Assembly (NCBI GenBank): GCA_964486725.1
Contig: CAZAOK010000010.1
Coordinates: 1-57,588, forward strand
DNA length: 57,588 nucleotides
Direction: 5' to 3'
DNA from: M55B154 sp964486725
GTDB lineage: Bacteria; Spirochaetota; UBA4802; UB4802
Shown: positions 43,736 through 50,415 of the stretch, piece after piece
How positions within the stretch are numbered: position 1 is the stretch's first letter
How the letters are laid out: each line of letters begins with the position of its first letter
The notes under the pieces: generated by a model
What the model saw: the letters and a program-made list of their open reading frames with translations, nothing else
Told to the model about the DNA's origin: nothing
Database searches by the model: none
Program-made: the position numbers and the translations under genes

Positions 43736-44044
43736 TTATCCGGCAACCGCACGCTCGTACTGCCGTTTATCAATCTCGGCATGGGGACGGTACACGATAA
43801 GAACGTTACCGATCAACCCCACCATTATGCTTTTTGTCTGCTGCACAATGGACCTTGACAGGTCTTTCTTCTCGTCCTTGCAGTCAATGAACTTTATCTT
43901 TATGAGTTCATGGCTGTCCAGTACATCATCAATAGCCCCGATTACCCCGGCGGAAAGTCCGTTCTTTCCGATAAGCACAACGGGTTTCATCGAATGGGCA
44001 CACCCCTTCAGGTATTGAATGGTGTTGCGGGAAAGACTTTTCAT
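43736..44044 (-). CDS. yhbY: YhbY/CRM-domain RNA-binding protein
   Basis: The 102-residue product begins LSRNTIQYLKGCAHSMKPVVLIGKNGLSAGVIGAI, with the GxxG-like loop GKNGLS and the ELIKIKFID strand of CRM domains. YhbY binds pre-50S ribosomal particles. It is convergent with the sucrose operon, whose last stop lies 23 bases away. A short hairpin (TGCCGGA with TCCGGCA, 43715-43745) spans the gap but lacks a T-tract. Confidence 0.9.
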   Translation of the reverse strand: MKSLSRNTIQYLKGCAHSMKPVVLIGKNGLSAGVIGAIDDVLDSHELIKIKFIDCKDEKKDLSRSIVQQTKSIMVGLIGNVLIVYRPHAEIDKRQYERAVAG

Positions 44045-44253
44045 ACTTCTCTACCCCCGTATGAATATACAAAATAAGATCATACTAATCCCTGAAGGAC
44101 ATAACCGTAAAAAAGAAATAATAGCGAATATTATTGTTGTGTACATGTTCCAGAATGGCTTATATTCTTCAAGCATAAAAATACAATTTTTTATCTTTGG
44201 AAAGGCATTGAAAAGTTTACCACAATACCTTAAGAAAGAAAGGAGTACATATC

Positions 44254-45027
44254 ATGTCTGATGAGAACATACTGAGTTCGACGCAGGGATTCGATTATCA
44301 TGAAGAGGCACCCGAAATTAACGCTGAGGAGTTTCAGAAAGTTATCGACTCACGCCGCTCGGTTCGCGTCTATACCGACGAAAAGATCCCAGGTAAAATA
44401 ATAACCACCTGCATGAATAACGCCCTCCTGGCACCCAATTCGTCAAACCTGCAGCCATGGGAAATTTACTGTGTGCAGTCGCCTGAGAAACGAAGGCAAC
44501 TGAATTACGCGTGCCTGTCCCAGGTTGCCGCTAAAAGTGCCGCCGCCCTTTTCGTACTTGTGGCACGTACCGCAACATGGCGTGAACATGCCAGGGAGAT
44601 GATAACCCTTTTTAACAAACAGCCTGGGAAGGTACCAAAAGCCGCCTTCAGCTATTACAAGAAAATAGTACCCTTTGTATATACACAGGGGCCGCTGGGA
44701 ATTATTGGTTTTTTCAAACGTATACTGTATTTTTTTCGCGGACTTAAGGCACCCATAATCCGTGAACCGGTCACCCGCAAGGACATGAAACTCTGGGCCA
44801 CCAAGACAACAGCCCTCGCAGCAGAAAATCTCATGTTGTCATTAAGGGCTTACGGATATGATTCATGTCCCATGGAAGGGTATGACGCGAAGCGAATTAA
44901 GAAAATCCTATCACTTCCCCGGGATGCCGCGGTAGTCATGGTGGTCTCTGCCGGGAAAAGGGCCACCGGAGGAATATATGGGAAACGAATACGATATAAC
45001 CAGGAACGGTTTATTAAGTATGTGTAG
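44254..45027 (+). CDS. nitroreductase-family FMN protein
   Basis: The 257-residue protein has the nitroreductase fold with the FMN-binding SRRSVRVYTDEKI (about 29-41), LLAPNSSNLQPWEIY, a middle insertion, then AAENLMLSLRAYGYDSCPMEG and VVSAGKRATGG. Such enzymes use NAD(P)H to reduce nitro compounds, quinones or flavins, and some have dehydrogenase roles in anaerobes. The insertion and basic patch may bind a membrane. Strong AGGAG precedes the ATG. It is divergent from yhbY and convergent with the peroxiredoxin gene. Confidence 0.85.
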   Translation: MSDENILSSTQGFDYHEEAPEINAEEFQKVIDSRRSVRVYTDEKIPGKIITTCMNNALLAPNSSNLQPWEIYCVQSPEKRRQLNYACLSQVAAKSAAALFVLVARTATWREHAREMITLFNKQPGKVPKAAFSYYKKIVPFVYTQGPLGIIGFFKRILYFFRGLKAPIIREPVTRKDMKLWATKTTALAAENLMLSLRAYGYDSCPMEGYDAKRIKKILSLPRDAAVVMVVSAGKRATGGIYGKRIRYNQERFIKYV

Positions 45028-45071
45028 ACAATATACTGTAAACCAAACAGGAGCGGGATGAAACCAACCTG

Positions 45072-45803
45072 TCAGTCGCGTGCCATATCTGTCTTCCAGA
45101 CTTCCCAGACCTTGCCAACAAGATCAGGGCCGGGTTTTAACGTAAGCTTGCCCGGTTTCCAACCCGAGGGAAGGGCTTCTGAACCCTTACTATTGCGTAC
45201 ATGCTGAAAAGCCTGCACCTGGCGCACTGACTCGCCCACATTTCGTCCTACCGGAGGTGTAAGAACCTCGTATCCCTGAACGTTTCCGTCGGGATCAATG
45301 ATAAAGCGTCCTCTGGTTTCAACGCCAGCATCCTCATCATAAATACCATATACTGTTCCCACTTTACCGCCGCCATCTGACATCATGGGGAATGGGATTC
45401 CACCTTTAACCATCTTTGATAATTCATGTTCGTCCCACATCTTATGAACAAACACGCTATCCACACTCATGGATAACACCTCAACACCCAGATCCTGAAA
45501 CTCGCTATACCTGTCGGCAACTGCCGACACCTCTGTTGCTCAAACGAAGGTGAAATCACCAGGATAAAAGCAAAGCACCACCCATTTTCCAAGGTAATCT
45601 GAAAGTGTTACATTAATAAACTTTCCCCTGTGATACGCCGGAGCTGTAAAATCAGGGGCCTTCCTGCCCACCATTATCATACTCTTGTTTCCTCCCTTTA
45701 TAGATTCTTGCTGTGAAGACTTTGCAGTGTCTTCATTCTCTGGTTCACTGCCGACCGGTCCACCAGTTGGCCTGGCACATCCCGGTTTGAATTCTTCTGC
45801 CAT
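45072..45803 (-). CDS. selenocysteine-containing peroxiredoxin (AhpC/TSA)
   Basis: Read as one frame, this is a 243-residue peroxiredoxin with an in-frame TGA (45540-45542) at residue 88, exactly where the peroxidatic cysteine belongs: FYPGDFTFV-U-ATEVSAVADRY. The frame then continues with SMSVDSVFVHKMW and PGPDLVGKVWEVW. A UGA at this site with an intact frame on both sides, a stem-loop after it, and known Prx selenoproteins make Sec decoding the best reading, not a mutation. The usual resolving cysteine is absent (EALPSGWKPG); Cys9 in an N-terminal GCARPTGGPVG segment could resolve instead. GGAGG precedes the ATG. No Sec-insertion genes are in the window. Confidence 0.9.
45512..45529 (-). 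promoter_or_regulatory. candidate bacterial SECIS stem-loop
   Basis: Downstream of the in-frame UGA, TGTCGGC and GCCGACA form a perfect 7-bp stem with a 4-base loop AGTT. The loop begins 18 bases after the UGA and has G at its second position, matching the general bacterial SECIS rule (apical loop 16-37 bases from UGA, early G). It lies inside the coding sequence, as bacterial SECIS elements do. Confidence 0.75.
45540..45542 (-). other. in-frame UGA selenocysteine codon
   Basis: TGA at the peroxidatic position of the peroxiredoxin, preceded by GTT (Val) and followed by GCA (Ala), ACA (Thr), GAG (Glu), as in FVxATE of Cys-containing relatives (FVCPTE). Confidence 0.88.
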
Positions 45804-45920
45804 ACTACCACCTCCTTAAATATGATACATAAGGCTTGTGATTCATCCCGCTTGTTTGAAGAAATGTAACATAAGACCTATTGTAATGCAAGCACTTTTG
45901 TAATGATTACACCTGTTTTA

Positions 45921-46883
45921 TCAGTACCATCCCCCCCACCACTTCCATCGTGGAGTGTTCCCAACTGGTGAATACCGGCCTGAAAAAATATCTTCATCTG
46001 CTACATCAATGTCTTTGTCATACTGGTACTGCTCTCCCAGCTTATAAAGTCTTTCCAGCCTCTTCTCTGTATGTGGATGTGACCTGAGAAGTGACGGATC
46101 AGGATTTTTCCTGCCGGGCATGATCAGCAGATCAATAAGCTTCTTCTGGTACACTTCCAGTTTTTTCAATGCTGACGCAAGACCCTCAGGGTCTCCTGTT
46201 ATCTGCAGGGCACCAAGGTCGGCATCATATTCCCTTGTTCGTGACAATGCCAATTGTAACAGCATACTCACCAGGGGGGCAACCATAAGAAACAGGATGA
46301 TCAACCAGGGAATACTGGTACCAGCGGCGAAATAGAATGGCAAAAATAATAAAAGCATTACCTGCCCCACCATTGACATGGAATGAGTGATCCTGCTCAT
46401 GTTATCAGCCATCTGCATAATCCACAGGTCATTGTGCCGTATATGATTCAACTCGTGCGCCAGTATTCCCGCGATCTCCCGCCTGGACATTGAACGAAGA
46501 AGGCCATCACTGAGGGCAATTGCGGCATTATCCTGGCTGCCAACACTGAAAGCGTTCATCACCCTGCTTGGTACATAATATATACCAGGTACATATTCCA
46601 GGCCCGCCTTTCGGGACAACGCTTTCAACAGGTGGTAAAGACCTGGAAGCTCGTTCTCCTGTATGGGGCTGGCATTATACATGCGCAGCACTACTCCAGG
46701 GCTAATCTTCGGGGTAAAGACGAACAGCACCATGCCAATCACGGCGGTCCATAAAAGTCCCGTCATACCCCCAATAAGCCAGCCAATCCCCCCCAGTATA
46801 GCAGCCATAAGGATCAGGATACTTGCTGATTGCATAACATTTCGCCAGCGTGATCTTTGCTCTAATGTTGAACCCATCGACAT
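45921..46883 (-). CDS. htpX: HtpX-like M48 membrane metalloprotease
   Basis: The 320-residue protein has two N-terminal hydrophobic helices (about 21-58), the zinc motif HELNH (143-147) in GILAHELNHIRHND, two more helices, and the third ligand in SRTREYDADLG. This matches HtpX, an inner-membrane quality-control protease. The C-terminal tail ends RWKWWGGWY. ATG codons six bases apart (46883, 46877) are both possible; the second is better spaced from GGGG. It is divergent from the crotonase gene across the 142-bp repeat. Confidence 0.9.
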   Translation of the reverse strand: MSMGSTLEQRSRWRNVMQSASILILMAAILGGIGWLIGGMTGLLWTAVIGMVLFVFTPKISPGVVLRMYNASPIQENELPGLYHLLKALSRKAGLEYVPGIYYVPSRVMNAFSVGSQDNAAIALSDGLLRSMSRREIAGILAHELNHIRHNDLWIMQMADNMSRITHSMSMVGQVMLLLFLPFYFAAGTSIPWLIILFLMVAPLVSMLLQLALSRTREYDADLGALQITGDPEGLASALKKLEVYQKKLIDLLIMPGRKNPDPSLLRSHPHTEKRLERLYKLGEQYQYDKDIDVADEDIFSGRYSPVGNTPRWKWWGGWY

Positions 46884-47225
46884 CCCCGGTTATTCAGAAA
46901 TTTACCCGTGAAGAACTCGCCAGGAAGATACCTGTCATGTAAAGAAACAATGTATTTCAAGTTGTTACTCTCCTGATACTTTTTCCGTTATAATATTTTA
47001 CGTGAGTACTCAGCTATGACTAAAATATTGATCATTTACTTCATAATAAAAAGGAATTTGAGCATCTCCCCCCGCCGAAGGCGGGGGGAGATGCTGGATT
47101 ATTATTCATTTTAGAATAATTTTGATTATTCAGCATGACAGTTGAGTAATTACTATTTTACTATACATGTGCTGCATTGAGTATATCATGTACTGGTAAC
47201 TTTTGTAAAGGGGTGGAGGATACGA
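46884..47225. other. 342-base gap holding the second 142-bp repeat
   Basis: The region between htpX and the crotonase gene holds repeat copy B (47007-47148) and no credible gene. A TATAAT at 46989-46994 is present upstream of the repeat but without a matching -35. A TATAC/GTATA-rich stretch follows the repeat. Confidence 0.7.
47007..47148 (+). mobile_element. 142-bp MITE-like element, copy B
   Basis: This copy matches 8195-8336 in reverse orientation, same length. Ends are TACTCAGCT and AGTTGAGTA. The central hairpin is perfect here: GCATCTCCCCCCGCC, loop GAA, and its complement (47062-47094). In both cases the element lies in an intergenic space. The flanks differ outside the 142 bases except for a partly shared AATTAC on one side. 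Confidence 0.75.
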
Positions 47226-47996
47226 ATGACTGTAAAAACACAGATACGTGATTCAATATTACTGGTAACAATCCAACGGCCACAGGTCAGAAACGCCGTT
47301 GATGGGCCTACCGCCAGAGAGCTGTTCAGGGTATTTACCGAATATGGCTCTGACCCCGCCCTGTCGGTTGCCATCCTCACCGGCGAAGGGGAGCATTTCT
47401 GCGCGGGAGCCGATCTGAAAGCATTATCCGAAGATCCAAAACGCGCCAACCCGTTAAATCCGAACATGGGCCAGGCTGCCCCCATGGGGCCCACACGGCT
47501 TATGCCGGGCAAACCGGTCATTGCCGCCATATCAGGCTACGCGGTTGCAGGCGGACTGGAACTTGCCTGCTGGTGTGACCTTCGTATAGCCGACCACAGT
47601 GCACGGTTCGGGGTATTCAGCCGTCGTTTCGGGGTTCCTTTCATAGATGGCGGTACCCAGCGTCTGCCACGACTTATCGGATTGAGCAGGTCACTTGATC
47701 TCATGCTCACGGGGAGGGAACTTGACGCAAAAGAAGCACTTCACTTCGGCCTGGTAAACAGGCTCACAGACGGTAATGTGCTTACTGCCGCCATTGAAGT
47801 TGCCGAGAGAATGTCGTCATTTCCGCAGGAATGCCTACGAAATGATCGGTTCGCCATGTACAACGGGCTGAACATGGCCCTTGAGGATGGCCTCAAAATG
47901 GAATTTGAAATGGGACTTAAAACAATTGAAAGTGGTGAAACCGAAGATGGAGCAAAGCGATTCACTGGTGGCGAGGGTAAACACGGCAGCTTTTAG
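47226..47996 (+). CDS. enoyl-CoA hydratase/isomerase family protein
   Basis: The 256-residue crotonase-fold protein has the oxyanion-hole segments GEHFCAGADLKAL (about 56-68) and AISGYAVAGGLELACWCDLRIA, followed by ARFGVFSRRFGVPF. The Glu of typical hydratases in the second segment is present as Glu in GGLEL, but the GTQRLPRLIG region places it near the broader crotonase group, so hydratase, isomerase or hydrolase activity cannot be separated. GGAGG precedes the ATG. A strong hairpin overlaps its stop. No other beta-oxidation gene is nearby. Confidence 0.82.
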   Translation: MTVKTQIRDSILLVTIQRPQVRNAVDGPTARELFRVFTEYGSDPALSVAILTGEGEHFCAGADLKALSEDPKRANPLNPNMGQAAPMGPTRLMPGKPVIAAISGYAVAGGLELACWCDLRIADHSARFGVFSRRFGVPFIDGGTQRLPRLIGLSRSLDLMLTGRELDAKEALHFGLVNRLTDGNVLTAAIEVAERMSSFPQECLRNDRFAMYNGLNMALEDGLKMEFEMGLKTIESGETEDGAKRFTGGEGKHGSF

Positions 47997-48008
47997 CGAG
48001 CTGCCGTG
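47982..48008. terminator. hairpin overlapping the crotonase stop
   Basis: CACGGCAGCT (47982-47991) and AGCTGCCGTG (47999-48008) form a perfect 10-bp stem with a 7-base loop that contains the stop codon. It lacks a T-tract on either side. It may act as a transcript end for both the crotonase gene and the convergent MORN gene. Confidence 0.5.
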
Positions 48009-48026
48009 CAGTAATAATTAACCGGG

Positions 48027-48557
48027 TTATTTCTTATCGACAAAAATCCCGTTAACAAACTTTCCGGTCACGGTTCTTCCGTCAGGATAGGTCAACTCCC
48101 CCTGTCCTTCCATGCGGTTGTCTGAAAATTCACCCTCGTACCTGGTGCCATCGGGCCAGGTCAACACACCCTCACCGTTTGCCTCGCCATTCTCGAATTC
48201 GCCCTTATAAATTTTTCCATCGGAATAGATGAATGTTCCTTCTCCTTTTATCTGGTCGTTTCTAAATTCACCCTTATACTTATTACCGTTTGGCCAGTCC
48301 ATAACCCCGTAGCCATGACGCTTGCCAAGCACGAAAGATCCCACATACATCCGGTCATCACCCCACTTATATTTTCCCTGGCCGTGATACTTACCGTCCT
48401 TGAAATTTCCCACGTATTGAGAACCGTCTTCCCATTGATAGGTTCCATACCCGTCCTTGCAATTCCCCTCAATACATCCCGTGGTCTTGGGCGTTGTGGC
48501 GCATGAAACTGTAACCATTGCGGCAATACATACAAGTAATATCATAAATGATCGCAT
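48027..48557 (-). CDS. MORN-repeat lipoprotein
   Basis: The start at 48557 (MRSFMILL) is chosen because GGAGG lies just upstream; the ATG at 48569 lies at that site. The 176-residue product has a signal peptide ending in VTVSC (Cys19, a probable lipid-attachment site), then about six MORN repeats of the pattern YxGxFxxGxxxGxGxxxWxxG. MORN repeats in eukaryotes contact lipids; in bacteria the role is unclear. It is co-directional with the cupin gene upstream, 15 bases away. Confidence 0.85.
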   Translation of the reverse strand: MRSFMILLVCIAAMVTVSCATTPKTTGCIEGNCKDGYGTYQWEDGSQYVGNFKDGKYHGQGKYKWGDDRMYVGSFVLGKRHGYGVMDWPNGNKYKGEFRNDQIKGEGTFIYSDGKIYKGEFENGEANGEGVLTWPDGTRYEGEFSDNRMEGQGELTYPDGRTVTGKFVNGIFVDKK

Positions 48558-48571
48558 ACCTTCCTCCATGT

Positions 48572-48841
48572 TTATTTGAAATTATAATGTTTACGGATAG
48601 GCTTTTTAACCTTCCAGGTACATGAAATTCCTTCGGGAAAGGTTACAAAATCACCCTTGCTGAAGGATACCGTTTCACCATTCTCCAGTGCGACTTCCAC
48701 ATCACCTTCTATCACGTAAAATTCTTCTGTCGAATCGTAATGCCAGTCAAACTCTGACGCCTCTTTTTCCCAGACAGGCCAAGATGTAACATTCATCTTC
48801 TTTAATTTATCATCATCTATTTTCTCTACTTTTACCTTCAA
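48572..48841 (-). CDS. small cupin-domain protein
   Basis: The start is a TTG at 48841 six bases after GGAGG. The 89-residue protein has the cupin_3 pattern WHYDSTEEFYVIEGDVEVALENGE and FSKGDFVTFPEGISCTWKV. This single small beta-barrel resembles the EutQ/DUF861 group. The metal-binding histidines of classic cupins are mostly missing (only one His in WHYD), so a catalytic role is doubtful. It precedes the MORN gene. Confidence 0.78.
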   Translation of the reverse strand: MKVKVEKIDDDKLKKMNVTSWPVWEKEASEFDWHYDSTEEFYVIEGDVEVALENGETVSFSKGDFVTFPEGISCTWKVKKPIRKHYNFK

Positions 48842-48946
48842 GATGCCTCCACGTAATTTTTAAAAGTTTTCATATATGTACCTGAAATGGTAAAGTTGTT
48901 TCATGTCCCAGTCAAATATTAATTTCATCTTCTTCCTTATTACAAC

Positions 48947-49079
48947 AATTACCGCAGAGGCACAGAGGTCGCAGAGAAACGCTAACGTGAATAGCATAGA
49001 ACAATGGGCTTAAGCCACTAATTATATATAAATATTTCCCTTTTGCGATCTTTGCGTTCCTGGCGCCTCTGCGGTAATT
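48947..49079. repeat. 133-bp element with terminal inverted repeats (ACCGCAGAGG family)
   Basis: AATTACCGCAGAGG at 48947-48960 is matched by CCTCTGCGGTAATT at 49066-49079. The similarity runs inward through the CGCAGAG/CGCAAAG pattern on both sides (CAGAGGTCGCAGAGA against the reverse complement of TTTGCGTTCCTGGCG). The middle is AT-rich and non-coding. It is a miniature inverted-repeat or REP-like element, unrelated to the 142-bp family. Confidence 0.65.
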
Positions 49080-49095
49080 TTTTTAAACAAATAGG

Positions 49096-49124
49096 TTGAC
49101 GCTTGTTGAGTATTTTAGTATTTT
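49096..49124 (+). promoter_or_regulatory. candidate promoter of the thioredoxin gene
   Basis: TTGACG (49096-49101), a 17-base spacer and TATTTT (49119-49124) lie 42 bases before the ATG at 49167 and just right of the inverted-repeat element. Inferred from consensus. Confidence 0.45.
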
Positions 49125-49166
49125 ATTCATAACAAAACAATCGCTGAACTATCAGGAGGAATATAC

Positions 49167-49487
49167 ATGGCAGTAACTACTACACTTGTTGAACTGACAG
49201 AAACGAATTTCGAACAGGAAGTTCTAAACGAAAAAGGAAAAGTGCTTGTTGATTTCTGGGCACCGTGGTGCGGTCCCTGCAGAATGCAGACGCCCATTCT
49301 TGAACGACTTGCGCAAAATGGTGTGAATGCGAAGATAGCAAAACTTAACACAGATAAGGTACAATCAATCGCGAGAAAGTATGGAATAACATCTATACCA
49401 ACAATGATCATTTTTGAAAACGGCCAGGAAGCAGACAGGATGATCGGAGTACAACCGGAAGAAACCCTTAAATCAAAACTGAAGTAA
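49167..49487 (+). CDS. trxA: thioredoxin
   Basis: The 106-residue protein has the thioredoxin fold with the active site WCGPCRMQ (about 31-38) and the cis-proline loop GITSIPTMIIF. It reduces disulfides in the cytoplasm and could serve the peroxiredoxin encoded 3.4 kb away, which lacks its own resolving cysteine. The substitution RMQTP for the usual KMIAP is minor. AGGAGG precedes the ATG and a hairpin follows the stop. Confidence 0.95.
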   Translation: MAVTTTLVELTETNFEQEVLNEKGKVLVDFWAPWCGPCRMQTPILERLAQNGVNAKIAKLNTDKVQSIARKYGITSIPTMIIFENGQEADRMIGVQPEETLKSKLK

Positions 49488-49522
49488 TATACTACACTGT
49501 TCTGATTTTCAAAATTATCAGC

Positions 49523-49548
49523 AAGCCGGTCGGGTACCCCACCGGCTT
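49523..49548 (+). terminator. terminator after trxA
   Basis: AAGCCGGT (49523-49530) and ACCGGCTT (49541-49548) form an 8-bp stem with a 10-base loop, followed by CTTATATT, a weak T-rich tail. It lies 35 bases past the trxA stop and also before the end of the convergent ABC gene. Confidence 0.65.
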
Positions 49549-49566
49549 CTTATATTAATAATCACG

Positions 49567-50415
49567 TTACAGGCCCATTCCCCTGTACAGGGAAAAATAT
49601 CTACCTTCTTCTTTTAACAGTTGCATTCTATACCCCAGGGCGTCGTTGAGAATATGTTCCTGCAGCACCATCTCTTTTACGTCTTTACTGACAATACGGC
49701 CCTGTCTCAAAAGCAGAACATGGGTAACAAAAGGCATAATCTCGTCTACATGATGAGTGACATACACAATATGTTTTCCACCTGATGCCAGGTCAGAAAG
49801 GGTTTGAAGAAAATATTCCCTGGAAGGGATATCAAGTCCATTGCAGGGTTCATCAAGTATTAATAGTTGGGGATCAAATACAAGGGCTCGGGCAATCAAC
49901 ACCCGTTTCTGCTCACCGTGTGAAAGGTTCCGGTAAGGTCTCTTTTGAAGATGTTCAATATTCAACTCCGAAAGAACCTCCAGTCCCCTCTCCCGCATCC
50001 ATTCTTCAACTTCCCGGTAAAGACCCACACTGGAGTAGAAACCTGAACATACTACGTCAAGAACCCCCACATCCCCCGTGTATTCAGCCTGCAGCCTGTC
50101 ACTTACAACACCGATATGAGACCGCAACTCCCATACATTAACCTGCCCGAGTTCTTCTCCAAGCACGTGAACCGTTCCACCTGAAGGGTGGAGTAAAGAA
50201 GATATTACACTCATGAGGAAGGACTTACCCGACCCGTTTGCCCCAAGCACCACCCATTGTTCTCCACTGTTTACTGTCCAGTCAATACCATCAAGAATAA
50301 GGGTATCCCCTCTGAACACATGCACATCCCGCAATGAAATGAGGGCACCGTCCGAATTATTCACGGGAAAAGTCTCCGGCAAAGGCATCAGCCTGTATTT
50401 TTGAAAATGTTTCAT
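49567..50415 (-). CDS. ABC transporter ATP-binding protein (ModF/YlmA-like)
   Basis: The 282-residue ATPase has Walker A GANGSGKSF (about 57-65), signature LSHGEQKR, Walker B LLILDEPCNGLD and the switch histidine in VYVTHH. The final residue of Walker A is Phe where Ser/Thr is usual. The layout recalls the ModF/YlmA ATPases that stand alone without a permease; no permease gene is adjacent. Its 5' end overlaps the 3' end of the NhaC gene by 59 bases; a start at 50388 would shorten this. The substrate is unknown. Confidence 0.78.
   Translation of the reverse strand: MKHFQKYRLMPLPETFPVNNSDGALISLRDVHVFRGDTLILDGIDWTVNSGEQWVVLGANGSGKSFLMSVISSLLHPSGGTVHVLGEELGQVNVWELRSHIGVVSDRLQAEYTGDVGVLDVVCSGFYSSVGLYREVEEWMRERGLEVLSELNIEHLQKRPYRNLSHGEQKRVLIARALVFDPQLLILDEPCNGLDIPSREYFLQTLSDLASGGKHIVYVTHHVDEIMPFVTHVLLLRQGRIVSKDVKEMVLQEHILNDALGYRMQLLKEEGRYFSLYRGMGL

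Larger units (their letters stand above)
48842..49166. other. 325-base gap with an inverted-repeat element
   Basis: The gap between the cupin and thioredoxin genes holds the 133-bp inverted-repeat element at 48947-49079 and a promoter for the thioredoxin gene. No coding sequence is visible. Confidence 0.7.

Noticed and set aside
43715..43745. Terminator between sucrose synthase and yhbY
   Set aside because: The 7-bp stem has a 17-base loop and no T-tract, and overlaps the end of yhbY; support is too weak to list as a feature.
44045..44253. Small plus-strand ORF upstream of the nitroreductase (44019-44261)
   Set aside because: It overlaps the start of yhbY, has no ribosome-binding site and no recognisable composition; the nitroreductase ATG at 44254 has its own strong site.
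45072..45530. A separate short peroxiredoxin fragment starting at a GTG
   Set aside because: It is in phase with the upstream frame across the single UGA, and the combined protein is a complete peroxiredoxin with the UGA at the catalytic site; a separate start would remove the active site.
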